64,000 nucleotides of DNA from CAYZMS01 sp964479625 (GTDB taxonomy: Bacteria; Bacteroidota; Bacteroidia; Chitinophagales; Saprospiraceae): assembly GCA_964479625.1 (NCBI GenBank), contig CAYZMS010000014.1, positions 46,409 through 110,408 on the forward strand, in the 5' to 3' direction. The position numbers were made by a program, and so were the translations under genes. Positions 33,527-42,597 of the stretch are shown here, piece after piece (the first letter of the stretch is position 1; every line of letters starts with the position of its first letter). The notes below the pieces were generated by a model. The model did no database searches. It worked only from the letters and a program-made list of their open reading frames with translations, and was not told the DNA's origin.

Positions 33527-34309
33527 TTAAGGTTTTAATTCAAAAGTATCCCGGTCATCGAGAAAACGGAACCGGGAGCGAAATTCTTCAAGCTTTTTAT
33601 AAGAAAGAGCGATGGTGTTGATATTTTCAACATTGGTGGCCTGAAAAAGTAAATTTCCCTCAAAATCATAGAGGGAGGAATCTCCTGCATGATCTACCTG
33701 CTTGCCATCTGCTCCGACCCGGTTCACCCCGATGATATAGGCCTGGTTTTCAACCGCTCTAGCCGGTAGCAGGGTATTCCAGGCCAATCGGCGTCTGGCC
33801 GGAAAATTGGCTACGTACAGGAGCAGGTCATAGGCTAAATCGTTCCGGCTCCAAACAGGGAATCTCAAATCGTAGCAGATCAACGGCATGACTCTCCAGC
33901 CCTTCAATTCTACGACCAACCTTTCCGTCCCGGCCTGATAGTGGTACTGTTCTCCGGCCAAGGTAAACAAGTGCCGTTTGTCATAGTGCTCAAAACTGCC
34001 GTCTGGCCGAACCCAATACAGACGATTGAAGTGACCTTCTTTGTCCCGGACAGCCAGGCTTCCCGTTATTACTGCATTCAGCCGCCGGGCCTGTGTTTGC
34101 ATCCATTGCAGGCTTGGTCCCTCTGCGGGCTCTGCTGTCCGTTCGGGTGCCATAGAGAAGCCGGTGGTGAACATCTCCGGAAGGATGACCAGGTCGGTAG
34201 GTTGCGACAAATGGGTGAGGCGTTGGCTAAACCGCTCCCGATTAAGTTCGGGCTGTTCCCAGCTTAGTTCTGCCTGCACCAGGGTTACGTTCAAGTTGGG
34301 CGGTGACAT
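33527..34309 (-). CDS. Carbon-nitrogen hydrolase, omega-amidase (YafV/Nit2)-like
   Basis: 260 residues with the nitrilase-superfamily triad Glu45 (LPEMFTTGF), Lys111 (YDKRHLF) and Cys145 (LICYDLRFP). The pattern MFTTGF and the RFPVWSRN segment are typical of omega-amidases that hydrolyse alpha-ketoglutaramate or ketosuccinamate, a metabolite-repair role. Cytoplasmic; same strand as the NlpC gene (24-bp gap). Confidence 0.9.
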   Translation of the reverse strand: MSPPNLNVTLVQAELSWEQPELNRERFSQRLTHLSQPTDLVILPEMFTTGFSMAPERTAEPAEGPSLQWMQTQARRLNAVITGSLAVRDKEGHFNRLYWVRPDGSFEHYDKRHLFTLAGEQYHYQAGTERLVVELKGWRVMPLICYDLRFPVWSRNDLAYDLLLYVANFPARRRLAWNTLLPARAVENQAYIIGVNRVGADGKQVDHAGDSSLYDFEGNLLFQATNVENINTIALSYKKLEEFRSRFRFLDDRDTFELKP

Positions 34310-34345
34310 GAGTAGAGCGATTAACTTGCGTCAAGATAAAAAAAC

Positions 34346-34379
34346 AAAAGCCCGAAACGAACTTGTGTTTCGGGCTTTT
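34346..34379 (-). terminator. Terminator of rplY
   Basis: A perfect 13-bp stem, AAAAGCCCGAAAC / GTTTCGGGCTTTT, with an 8-nt loop. On the minus strand it is followed by GTTTTTTTATC. It lies 19 bp after the rplY stop codon. Confidence 0.88.
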
Positions 34380-34397
34380 CCAGAAAATAAGCAAGGC

Positions 34398-35015
34398 TTA
34401 CTCTGCGGCTTCCTCCTCTTCCGGCATTGGCTCACCAGCTTTGGCGGCAGCGGAAGCTGCGGAACGCATAGCGCGGGGAACCTCTACGGTGGCCAGGGGT
34501 ACACCAGGAGAATTTAGGATCTCTACCCCATCGGTAGCTTTAATATCCCGAACCCTGGCGGACTGACCCATATTGAGGTGGGAAGTATCCAGGGTGATCT
34601 CTGTGACCATCTTTTCCGGCACGGTTTTGATCTTAATGCGGCGCAACTTTTGCAAGAGCTTACCACCGGCCTTTACCCCTTTAGAGGTACCTGTTAGGCG
34701 AAGAGGAACTTCCAGTTTGATGGGTTGTCCTTCGACCAAGGCCAGGAAGTCGATATGCTCTACCTCATCCGTTAAGGGATGCATTTGGTAACTTTTAAGG
34801 ATAGCGCGGTGTGCTTTGCCTTCCAGGTTTAACTCTGCCACTTTAAAGGCAGGGGTATAGATCAGGTTTTTGATCTCATTAAACCGAACGGCAAAGTGTA
34901 CGTTTTCTTTACCTCCGTATAAAACACAGGGAATCAGGCCTTCACGGCGAAAGGCCCGCGTAGCCTTTTTGCCCAATTCATTCCGGACCTGTCCGTTAAC
35001 GGCAACAATTTCCAT
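34398..35015 (-). CDS. rplY: 50S ribosomal protein L25 / Ctc
   Basis: 205 residues, the long TL5/Ctc form that binds 5S rRNA. The N-terminal L25 domain runs MEIVAVNGQVRNELGKKATRAFRREGLIPCVLYGG. The C-terminal beta domain (about 95-180) contains IKLEVPLRLTGTSKGVKAGG and is followed by an Ala/Glu-rich acidic tail. A TAnnTTTG box about 140 bp upstream implies a long leader. Monocistronic with a strong terminator. Confidence 0.96.
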   Translation of the reverse strand: MEIVAVNGQVRNELGKKATRAFRREGLIPCVLYGGKENVHFAVRFNEIKNLIYTPAFKVAELNLEGKAHRAILKSYQMHPLTDEVEHIDFLALVEGQPIKLEVPLRLTGTSKGVKAGGKLLQKLRRIKIKTVPEKMVTEITLDTSHLNMGQSARVRDIKATDGVEILNSPGVPLATVEVPRAMRSAASAAAKAGEPMPEEEEAAE

Positions 35016-35153
35016 GGATGTAATCCTTTTTCTGGCAATGCTTAAAGCGTAATTTTTTTGGGAAGGATGTAATCCCGCTATTTTTACGCCGCTGCATACC
35101 CCTTTTTCTAAACCATTTTAACAATAAATCCAGCAACTTGTGCTAATGGCGCA

Positions 35154-35161
35154 CAAAGATA
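35154..35161 (-). promoter_or_regulatory. Predicted -7 box of rplY
   Basis: TATCTTTG on the minus strand matches the Bacteroidota TAnnTTTG consensus exactly. It implies a 5' leader of about 130 nt before the rplY start, long enough for autogenous control. No clear -33 TTTG is seen. Confidence 0.4.
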
Positions 35162-35236
35162 GGTTTTTTCAAGAAATTCTGCCAGTATTTCGAAAGAAAT
35201 TAAGGCTAGGTTGCTGGGTGGCTGCCAGCTGTATCT

Positions 35237-36169
35237 TTAATTGTCTACAAACAAAGCGGAGATGGAACGGTGTTCATGCGTGTTTCGGATAGCCCGGGCA
35301 AACAGCTTTGCGGAAGTCAGGACTTTGATCTTAGAACTTGTTCCCGTGAGGGGAATAGTATCGCAAACCAGCATTTCATCTAGTTGAGATTGCTCTACGT
35401 TCTCATAAGCCTTGCCCGACAAAACGGGGTGGGTACAAAGCGCCCTTACACTCTTCGCCCCTTTTTTGATCAGGATATCAGCAGCTCTGCATAAGGTTCC
35501 GGCGGTATCGACCAGATCGTCTACCAGGATCACATCGGCCCCGGAAACATCTCCGATGACGGTCATGCCGGCCACTTGATTGGCGCGTTCGCGGTATTTA
35601 TCGCAAATGACCAGATCGCGTTCGAAATGCTTGGAATAAGCACGGGCCCTTTTCACCCCACCCACATCCGGAGAGGCAAAAATGACATTCGAAAGGTCCT
35701 GTTCCTGAAGATAGGGAATATAGATGGCCTCCGACTTCAGGTGGTCGACGGGGATGTCGAAAAACCCCTGGATCTGGTCGGCATGGAGATCCATGGTCAT
35801 CACCCGGTCTGCACCGGCCGCTTCCAGCAGGTTGGCGATCAACTTAGCCGAAATGGGAACCCTCGGCTTGTCTTTTCGGTCCTGGCGGGCGTATCCAAAA
35901 TAGGGAATAACCGCAGTTATGTACCCGGCCGAAGCCCGCTTGGCGGCATCGATCATTAGGAGTAGTTCCATCAAATTTTCAGCTGGAGGGTAGGTAGATT
36001 GAATGAAGAAGACATAGGCCCCTCTTACCGATTCGTTGATGATGGGTTGCATTTCTCCATCGCTGAAGCGATTTACTTTTATGTTGCCGAGTTCATCACC
36101 GTAATAATCTGCTATATGTTCCGCTAAATAGCGGGAATCAGTACCGGAAAATAATTTAACTTCGACCAT
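35237..36169 (-). CDS. prs: Ribose-phosphate pyrophosphokinase
   Basis: 310 residues. It makes PRPP from ribose-5-phosphate and ATP for nucleotide and amino-acid biosynthesis. The PRPP-binding loop is VILVDDLVDTAGTLC, with further signatures PYFGYARQDRKD and MTMDLHADQIQGFFDIPVDHL. Length is standard for class I PRPP synthases. Same strand as rplY but separated by about 220 bp. Confidence 0.96.
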   Translation of the reverse strand: MVEVKLFSGTDSRYLAEHIADYYGDELGNIKVNRFSDGEMQPIINESVRGAYVFFIQSTYPPAENLMELLLMIDAAKRASAGYITAVIPYFGYARQDRKDKPRVPISAKLIANLLEAAGADRVMTMDLHADQIQGFFDIPVDHLKSEAIYIPYLQEQDLSNVIFASPDVGGVKRARAYSKHFERDLVICDKYRERANQVAGMTVIGDVSGADVILVDDLVDTAGTLCRAADILIKKGAKSVRALCTHPVLSGKAYENVEQSQLDEMLVCDTIPLTGTSSKIKVLTSAKLFARAIRNTHEHRSISALFVDN

Positions 36170-36383
36170 TCAGGAGTAAATAAACCGAATTGAAAAATGA
36201 ACAACTGATCTTTAGCTAATGCTAAGGCTAAGTTAAGAAGATTATAACGGGAATTTCGAAGAAGGCTGGTGTTTAATTCACCAAGAAGCTTTTCGGAGAG
36301 GAGGGGGTGGTGTTGGCCGAACTTTAAAGGAGTTTGGTCGAAGCTATAATAAGCAGTCCTCTGCATGCCCTATTTTGACTACT

Positions 36384-36983
36384 ATGATGATCCAGTTGTT
36401 TATACAAGAGTTAAATTTTTCTGAACAGCTCTTGTGGAGTGTTGCTGTTATCTCCACATTACTGGTAGCCGTCCTATGGGTATTTAGCCTTTTCGGACTG
36501 GAAGTCGAATCAATGGATGGTAAGGGTAAATACGGCGACGGCGCTTCCATCCTGATCTTTTTTCTTTTTCTGAGTTGGTCCGCACTCCTGGCCCATCGTT
36601 GGGAACCTATGGTTTGGAAATCCCTTCTATACGGACTACCGATCAGCTTATTTGCAGCTATTTTACCTATTTGGGCTCATTACTCCTCCCGTAGTCGAAA
36701 ACAAAAAAAGATACGTGCCTTATTCGAACCCACCCAGGCCCTTTCGAGTACGGGCCAGGTCTTATCGTCCATACCTGCACATAAGCATGGCCGGGGCAAG
36801 GTGCACCTGAACCTGCGCATGGCCCCCTATCAAATGGAGGCGGTGACCATCGGCGGGGCATTACCACCCGGGGCCCCTATCCGGGTAGTAGATATCATCG
36901 ATGATCGAATATTAGTGGTGGAACCCTTGGATGGAGCACCTCCGCATACCTTACCTACAGAAAAAATAAGAGGGAGTGGATAA
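36384..36983 (+). CDS. Membrane protein with NfeD-like C-terminal domain
   Basis: 199 residues from the ATG at 36384. Three hydrophobic segments (LWSVAVISTLLVAVLWVFSLFG, ILIFFLFLSWSALLA, LLYGLPISLFAAILPIWAHY) precede a soluble tail. The tail (GQVLSSIPAHKHGRGKVHLNL...GAPIRVVDIIDDRILVVEPL) looks like an OB-fold of the NfeD/YqiJ type. Such proteins usually partner flotillin-like proteins; none is adjacent here. It is divergent from prs. Confidence 0.7.
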   Translation: MMIQLFIQELNFSEQLLWSVAVISTLLVAVLWVFSLFGLEVESMDGKGKYGDGASILIFFLFLSWSALLAHRWEPMVWKSLLYGLPISLFAAILPIWAHYSSRSRKQKKIRALFEPTQALSSTGQVLSSIPAHKHGRGKVHLNLRMAPYQMEAVTIGGALPPGAPIRVVDIIDDRILVVEPLDGAPPHTLPTEKIRGSG

Positions 36984-36994
36984 GCCCTTAACCG

Positions 36995-37969
36995 CTACTT
37001 TTTTCGTTCGGTGACAAACCGAACCAGGTCTTCCATGGCCTGACGCGTAGAAGAAGGAGGGAAAGAATGAAGTAGCTCGAAAGCTTCCTCCTGATAGCGA
37101 AGCATAGCTTCTCGGGCGTATTCGATGCCTCCGCTTTGCAATACAAAATCGATCACTTCCTTCACCTTTTCGTTGTTCTCACTATGCCGCTTGATCAGGT
37201 GAATGATATGGCGCTTGGTTCTTGGGGAGACCTGCTCCAGGGCGAAGATAAGGGGCAGCGTCATCTTCTTTTCTTTAATGTCAATGCCCCGAGGCTTCCC
37301 GATATCTTCGGTCCCAAAATCAAAAAGGTCATCCCGGATCTGAAAGGCAATGCCGATCTTTTCCCCAAACAGGCGCATTTGTTCATGTCGTTCGGGCTCA
37401 TCCGAGGCGGATGCTGCTCCCGCTTCGCAGGAGGAGGCGATTAGGGTCGCTGTTTTTTGTCGAATGATATCGAAGTAAATGTCTTCCTTTATATCCAGTC
37501 GGCGGGCTTTTTCGATTTGTAGCAATTCCCCTTCGGCCATGGCTTGCACGGCGTTGGAAACGATCTCCAGCAGTCGGTATTCCTTGTGTTGAAGGGCAAG
37601 TTGGAGGCCCTTGGATAAGAAATAATCCCCAACCAATACCGCGATTTTGTTTTTCCAAAGGGCGTTTATGGAAAAAAAACCCCTGCGTTCCATGGAATCA
37701 TCCACCACGTCGTCATGCACAAGTGTGGCCGTGTGGAGCAATTCGACCAAAGAGGCTGCCCGATAAGTTGATTCGGTAACCCCTCCGCAGAGCTGGGCAG
37801 AAAGAAAAACGAACAAAGGGCGGATCTGCTTGCCTTTTCGGCGAACGATATAATAGGTGATTTTATCCAATAAAGGGACCTGGCTGCGCATGGACTGGCG
37901 AAAGTGTTTTTCAAACTCCCGCAGGTCGGTTTCGATAGGTTTTTTTATAGTTTGGAGGGACAAAGCCAT
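36995..37969 (-). CDS. Trans-polyprenyl diphosphate synthase (octaprenyl/heptaprenyl type)
   Basis: 324 residues. The first Asp-rich motif is LVHDDVVDDSMERRG (DDxxD at 86-90), the second QIRDDLFDFG, and KGKQIRPLFVFLSAQL is the IPP-binding region. It builds the prenyl tail of menaquinone; chain length cannot be read reliably. A phosphoesterase gene lies upstream on the same strand, with a 32-bp gap. Confidence 0.93.
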   Translation of the reverse strand: MALSLQTIKKPIETDLREFEKHFRQSMRSQVPLLDKITYYIVRRKGKQIRPLFVFLSAQLCGGVTESTYRAASLVELLHTATLVHDDVVDDSMERRGFFSINALWKNKIAVLVGDYFLSKGLQLALQHKEYRLLEIVSNAVQAMAEGELLQIEKARRLDIKEDIYFDIIRQKTATLIASSCEAGAASASDEPERHEQMRLFGEKIGIAFQIRDDLFDFGTEDIGKPRGIDIKEKKMTLPLIFALEQVSPRTKRHIIHLIKRHSENNEKVKEVIDFVLQSGGIEYAREAMLRYQEEAFELLHSFPPSSTRQAMEDLVRFVTERKK

Positions 37970-38001
37970 CGCATAGTGATTAAGGGTTAAAAGCTGGCGC
38001 C

Positions 38002-39573
38002 TTATAAACTAAGATGGAAATACTGAATGCCTTTGCCATTTGCCCGAACTACGACCAGGTAAATGCCCTTGGGCAAGGTATTAAAATCCATGGGTTTTTG
38101 GTAAGTACCGGGTTGCAGCTCTCCCAGAGTTGTGCGTAAAACTTCCTTTTTAAACAGGTTATAGGCCTGTATGTTGATATCGGCAGGGTTTAAGAGTTTA
38201 AATTCCACGCGCCAGGTGTTCGATTGGGGGTCTGGTTTCAGGCCCGGCAGGCGAATCCAGTTTTTTCGGTTTTCTTCCGCCAGTTCATCCGGGCTTGTCG
38301 GTTCTACAGAATCTGGTTGGGCGGAGGTAGCTGGTGCAGGCTGAAATATTTCGACACAACTGCCTCTACTGGGGTTCCAAATACCAAGGCCGGGAGGGAT
38401 CTGAAAGCGGTTGTCATCGGTCAGGGCAGATGCATTCGTGCTTTTGTCCACTTCAACCGTTCGGATTTGAATGCGTTCGGAGGAAATAAAGATCCATTTG
38501 AATTGATTGAAACTACCGCTGTTGCGGGTCCAGGTTTTATCATCGTCGTTTTCGCGAAGTGGCGCTCCCCAGCAGCCTTCACCTATGTAGACGGTGCCGT
38601 TTTCATCATTCCGGATAAAACCCTCTTCCTGCAATCCCTGGGTAGATGGGCGAATAGGGTAGGTCCACTTAACCACATGGGAGTCGGATTCGAGCACAAG
38701 TTGAACAGCATATTGAAAGAAAAGGCCGGCCCAATGGATCACCAATTCATCTTTTTCCCCCTTTCTTTTTGTGTGCGGGCGCATGGCGTGATGGTATTGG
38801 GCCATCCGCCATAAGACCTGCTGGTTGTCTTGCAGGTCTTTTTCCAGCCAGTCGCGTTGATGACCACCCGAAGCAATGAGGGAGTTCAGGGTGTAAATGC
38901 GCAGCAGGTTGCCTCCGATGGTCATGGCGTAGTAAATATCTGGATTGGACGTATCAAAGATCTGGCTGATACTGCTATTGGAAAACTCGTGATTTCCGCG
39001 GGCGGCAAGGATGGGGTACAGGCGGCCGTCGGGGCTGATGGTTTCCTGCCAGTCGTCCAGCCAATCCACCCATTCAGGGCCGGTATCTCCACCGGTCATA
39101 TCCCCTGCGAACAGCACGGCGGTGGGGCGAAGTTTTGCCACCAGGGTATTGGCCCTTTGCCTGGCTTTCCGGAAATTGCGGGAGTCGCCTCCTGCGATCA
39201 GCGAAATGGGCGTATTAGGGGTGTTTGGGGCGGTTCGGAAGGAGTATTGACGGCTGCTACCCTCTGTATCGGCAATGATGAAATAGTACACCGTGTTGGG
39301 CTGCAGACCTGTTAAACGAACAAAGTGGTTGTTCATCGTTTTCGCTGGCTCCACCCGGTCGGGTTTTTGAGCAAACCGAAAGAGGTCTACCCGGCCGCCA
39401 TGGTCTTTAGTGTCGAAAAAAACCTTGGGGTTTGCACCCGAGACTTGATCCCACCCGATAACCATGGAAGTGGAGGGGTTGTCCCTCCACATTATTCGAA
39501 ATCGTTTTGCCTTGGCATAGCCGGTTTGCAAGGTCAGGAAAAGAAGGAAAAGGGAGCACCCGATTGCGCGCAT
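38002..39573 (-). CDS. Exported purple-acid-phosphatase-like metallophosphoesterase
   Basis: 523 residues. After a signal peptide (LLFLTLQTGYAKA) comes a fibronectin-III-like domain (about 25-120), as in purple acid phosphatases. The catalytic domain has metal-ligand blocks GGDSRNF, FAGDMTGGD, ARGNHEF, AQYHHAMR and LESDSHVV. The last 80 residues resemble a T9SS type A sorting domain (INIQAYNLFKKEVLRTTLGEL to IQYFHLSL), so export beyond the outer membrane is plausible. It likely hydrolyses extracellular phosphoesters. Confidence 0.88.
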   Translation of the reverse strand: MRAIGCSLFLLFLTLQTGYAKAKRFRIMWRDNPSTSMVIGWDQVSGANPKVFFDTKDHGGRVDLFRFAQKPDRVEPAKTMNNHFVRLTGLQPNTVYYFIIADTEGSSRQYSFRTAPNTPNTPISLIAGGDSRNFRKARQRANTLVAKLRPTAVLFAGDMTGGDTGPEWVDWLDDWQETISPDGRLYPILAARGNHEFSNSSISQIFDTSNPDIYYAMTIGGNLLRIYTLNSLIASGGHQRDWLEKDLQDNQQVLWRMAQYHHAMRPHTKRKGEKDELVIHWAGLFFQYAVQLVLESDSHVVKWTYPIRPSTQGLQEEGFIRNDENGTVYIGEGCWGAPLRENDDDKTWTRNSGSFNQFKWIFISSERIQIRTVEVDKSTNASALTDDNRFQIPPGLGIWNPSRGSCVEIFQPAPATSAQPDSVEPTSPDELAEENRKNWIRLPGLKPDPQSNTWRVEFKLLNPADINIQAYNLFKKEVLRTTLGELQPGTYQKPMDFNTLPKGIYLVVVRANGKGIQYFHLSL

Positions 39574-39707
39574 GCCTAAGCGTATATTTTTGATTTTGGA
39601 TAAAGGTATTAATTCGGAAGCTTTCCAGGGTATAATACAAGTTTCTTATGTGTACCTTTATGCGGACAAGTTTACGGACAATTTTAAGTAATTATTTTGT
39701 GGCATCC

Positions 39708-39774
39708 CTAAAAGAGTCGGATAAAAAGCCAATTGCTACTCCCAGCCAGTAGTTTGATGCTGGGGCTCTTTTAG
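39708..39774 (+). promoter_or_regulatory. Structured element upstream of glyA
   Basis: CTAAAAGAG (39708-39716) pairs with CTCTTTTAG (39766-39774), and CCCAGC (39741-39746) with GCTGGG (39759-39764) inside it. An exact TAnnTTTG match, TATTTTTG (39801-39808), lies only 5 bp before the ATG at 39813. Either glyA is almost leaderless, or an upstream promoter makes the hairpin a leader element. No known riboswitch motif is recognised. Confidence 0.4.
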
Positions 39775-39812
39775 TTTAGCTGTTCAAGTTTAAACGTCTT
39801 TATTTTTGCACT

Positions 39813-41102
39813 ATGTCAAGAGATAAGGTATTATTTGATCTGATTGAGCGTGAGCTGGAGCGTCAGCGTCGCGGTCTGGAGTTAATTGCATCTGAAAATT
39901 TCACCAGCCCGGCTGTAATGGAAGCGACGGGTAGTTGCCTGACCAATAAATACGCTGAAGGCTATCCCGGACAACGGTATTATGGCGGATGTGAAGTGGT
40001 TGATGAGGTGGAACAACTGGCCATCGATCGCCTGAAGCAGTTGTTTGGGGCAGCATTTGCCAATGTTCAACCGCATTCCGGTGCGCAGGCGAACGCAGCT
40101 TTATTCCTGGCCGTCTTAAACCCTGGTGATCCCATTCTGGGTTTCGACCTGTCCCATGGCGGCCACCTGTCCCATGGCTCTCCGGTGAATTACTCCGGAA
40201 AGGTCTATCAACCCAATTTCTACGGAGTAGAGCCCGATTCGGGGCTTATCGATATGGAAAAGGTTGCCCAAAAGGCGCGGGAAGTTAAGCCTAAACTGAT
40301 CATTTGCGGAGCTTCTGCTTACGCCAGGGATTGGGATTATGCCCGATTCAGAGCCATTGCAGATGAGGTAGGGGCCTTTTTACTGGCGGATATTGCTCAC
40401 CCGGCGGGCTTGATCGCTGCGGGCTTACTTAAGGACCCCCTGCAACACTGCCATTTTGTAACCTCTACTACCCATAAAACCCTGCGTGGACCCCGGGGCG
40501 GGATTATCATGATGGGTAAGGATTTCGAAAACCCTTTCGGTCGAAAAACCAAAAAGGGCAATCTCATCAAGATGTCCGCGATTTTAAATAGCGGAGTTTT
40601 CCCGGGTATGCAGGGTGGCCCGCTGGAACATGTGATTGCGGGTAAAGCCGTTGCCTTCCAGGAGGCCTTACAACTAGCGTTTAAAACCTACGCCCAACAA
40701 GTGATCGATAATGCAAGGGTCATGGCTCAGGCATTCATAGATAAAGGGTATAAGGTGATTTCAGGAGGGACCGATAACCACCTCATGCTCATTGACCTTC
40801 GAACAAAAGGGGTCACTGGGAAAGAGGCGGAAAAGGCCCTGGGGGAAGCAGATATTACGGTCAATAAGAATATGGTGCCTTTTGATGACCAATCCCCTTT
40901 TGTGACCTCTGGCATCCGCGTGGGGACTGCTGCAATTACTACGCGTGGATTAAAGCAGCAGGAGGCCCTGCAGGTCGTAGAATGGATCGATTCCGTTATC
41001 GAGCATCGCGATAACCCTATGGTTTTGAAAAGTATACGGACTGAGATCAACCAGTTTATGAAAGATTTCCCATTATATCAGGCTTCTTCTGTGGCCATTT
41101 AG
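39813..41102 (+). CDS. glyA: Serine hydroxymethyltransferase
   Basis: 429 residues, a PLP enzyme that converts serine and tetrahydrofolate to glycine and methylene-THF. The PLP lysine is Lys222 in [14 protein letters not shown]. Other signatures are [31 protein letters not shown] and [12 protein letters not shown]. Full-length with the start matching the family. The VOC lipoprotein gene follows after 54 bp. Confidence 0.97.
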   Translation: MSRDKVLFDLIERELERQRRGLELIASENFTSPAVMEATGSCLTNKYAEGYPGQRYYGGCEVVDEVEQLAIDRLKQLFGAAFANVQPHSGAQANAALFLAVLNPGDPILGFDLSHGGHLSHGSPVNYSGKVYQPNFYGVEPDSGLIDMEKVAQKAREVKPKLIICGASAYARDWDYARFRAIADEVGAFLLADIAHPAGLIAAGLLKDPLQHCHFVTSTTHKTLRGPRGGIIMMGKDFENPFGRKTKKGNLIKMSAILNSGVFPGMQGGPLEHVIAGKAVAFQEALQLAFKTYAQQVIDNARVMAQAFIDKGYKVISGGTDNHLMLIDLRTKGVTGKEAEKALGEADITVNKNMVPFDDQSPFVTSGIRVGTAAITTRGLKQQEALQVVEWIDSVIEHRDNPMVLKSIRTEINQFMKDFPLYQASSVAI

Positions 41103-41156
41103 GATTAAATTAAGATGTTTTTTCCTATTTTTTTTAACTCGAAAAATCCAAAATCT

Positions 41157-42008
41157 ATGAAGCAATTGCTTAAGCTTTTATTGGCTGTCTTGGGAGGGAT
41201 GACCTTTTTTTCAGCCTGTCAGACTTCTTATCCGTCTATTACGGATACGGAAACTAATAAGTATCGATACGGGGCCTTTGTTTGGCACGACCTTATGACC
41301 AGCCGGGCAGATCAGGCTCAAAGGTTCTATGGCGAGGTATTCGGCTGGACCTTTGAGACCATCGAGGACGGCAACCCCTCTTATACCCTCATAAAAAATA
41401 AGGGTAAAAGGATCGGGGGTATTTATGGAGACAATACCTGGGCTGCTGATGCTGGCTCTGAGTGGATCAACCTCATTTCCGTAGAAAATATGGATAATTC
41501 TGCCAAGAACCTGACCAATGATGGGGGGCAGATCCTGAGTGAGAACCTGGAAGTCAAGGGTCGGGGGAATATTATGCTGGCAAAAGATCCACAGGGGGCT
41601 TACATTGGATTGATCCACTCCAATTCCGGAGACCCCATCCAAATGACCCCTTCCGTACACGATTGGATGTGGGTGGAACTTTGGGCCGCAGATCCTGACG
41701 CAGCTATCGAACAGTATAAGTTCTTCGGTTATGAATTTGAAAAACAAATGGGAGACCGCAATCCCTACTACATTATGAAGTACGGGGAAGAAAGGATCGG
41801 AGCCATTATCCAAAACCCGGTGGAAGACTACCGGCCGATCTGGGTGCCCTTTATTCGCGTTGAAGATATCGCCGGGATAACCAGTCGTGTTGAGGCAGCT
41901 GGTGGTAAGGTATTACTTGCCCCTAACCCTGAAGTACGCAATGGTACCGTGGCCTTGTTCCTTGATCCGGCAGGCGCGCCTTTTGCTGTTCAGAATATCA
42001 GTATTTAA
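41157..42008 (+). CDS. VOC/glyoxalase-fold lipoprotein with two domains
   Basis: 283 residues from the ATG at 41157, which gives a lipoprotein signal (GGMTFFSAC, lipid-modified Cys). Two vicinal-oxygen-chelate domains follow: one begins GAFVWHDLMTSRADQAQRFYGEVFGWTF, the second DWMWVELWAADPDAAIEQYKFFGYEFEK. Each has a potential metal His or Glu. The fold is close to hydroxylase CFP-30B-type proteins; the substrate is unknown. Envelope-anchored location is unusual for VOC proteins, but seen in the phylum. Confidence 0.85.
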   Translation: MKQLLKLLLAVLGGMTFFSACQTSYPSITDTETNKYRYGAFVWHDLMTSRADQAQRFYGEVFGWTFETIEDGNPSYTLIKNKGKRIGGIYGDNTWAADAGSEWINLISVENMDNSAKNLTNDGGQILSENLEVKGRGNIMLAKDPQGAYIGLIHSNSGDPIQMTPSVHDWMWVELWAADPDAAIEQYKFFGYEFEKQMGDRNPYYIMKYGEERIGAIIQNPVEDYRPIWVPFIRVEDIAGITSRVEAAGGKVLLAPNPEVRNGTVALFLDPAGAPFAVQNISI

Positions 42009-42039
42009 CCCTTCTTTTGAATCCTAAAAAAACAAAACC

Positions 42040-42243
42040 ATGCTTAAGAATATAAAAAAGATCCTGATGGTAAGTGGCTTGCTGTTTTTAGTGTTTAGCC
42101 TGGAAAGTTGTGCGGGTATGCAAACCTATGCCAACGCAGGTGTAAACGTCAACTTCGGCCCCGGCGGTCCTCGCATCGACCCCTATGTCAATGTAGGGAT
42201 GTACAGCGGTGGCGGCGGCGGATGTTATGGTTGCCGTTATTAA
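42040..42243 (+). CDS. Small Gly-rich lipoprotein
   Basis: 67 residues. The lipobox is FSLESC followed by AGMQ. The mature part (about 45 residues) is rich in Gly, Asn, Pro and Tyr (NFGPGGPRIDPYVNVGMYSGGGGGCYGCRY) and ends with a CxxC. I know no function. It lies 31 bp after the VOC lipoprotein and precedes a strong terminator, so it may share that transcript. Confidence 0.7.
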   Translation: MLKNIKKILMVSGLLFLVFSLESCAGMQTYANAGVNVNFGPGGPRIDPYVNVGMYSGGGGGCYGCRY

Positions 42244-42252
42244 GGAAATTGG

Positions 42253-42276
42253 GTTTTGGGGGATATCCCCCAAAAC
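42253..42276. terminator. Bidirectional terminator, perfect palindrome
   Basis: GTTTTGGGGG (42253-42262) and CCCCCAAAAC (42267-42276) form a perfect 10-bp stem around ATAT. It ends directly at the stop codon of the HMA gene and lies between convergent genes. Confidence 0.7.
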
Positions 42277-42486
42277 TCACAACTCACTAGCGTCAAAGCC
42301 CGCCTCCTCTACCGCTTCTATTACCTGCTCTGGTGTAAGCCCTTCTCCTTTTACCTGTAGGATCTTACCCGGGTGTTCCGTATCTACCTCCCAATGTTCA
42401 ATCTCCGGAACTTCGTTCAGAAAACCGGTCACACTGCGCACGCAATTAGCGCAGTTAATATTAGTTTTAAACGCTAAAGTTTTCAT
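42277..42486 (-). CDS. Heavy-metal-associated (HMA) domain protein, copper-chaperone-like
   Basis: 69 residues forming one HMA ferredoxin-like fold. The metal site is INCANCVRSV (Cys12, Cys15). The usual Met before the first Cys (MxCxxC) is replaced by Ile-Asn. The rest (VTGFLNEVPEIEHWEVDTEHPGKILQV...VEEAGFDA) matches CopZ/Atx1 folds. It probably shuttles Cu(I). It is divergent from a TonB-dependent receptor, 111 bp between starts. Confidence 0.88.
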   Translation of the reverse strand: MKTLAFKTNINCANCVRSVTGFLNEVPEIEHWEVDTEHPGKILQVKGEGLTPEQVIEAVEEAGFDASEL

Positions 42487-42597
42487 AAATCGGTATAGTA
42501 TTTATAGTTGTTTCTGACAATCGGAACTTCAAGACAAGCTACTAAGCATACATCATTTACCCGGTGGAAAGTTTAAAGAGGTTTTTATCTTTAAAGA

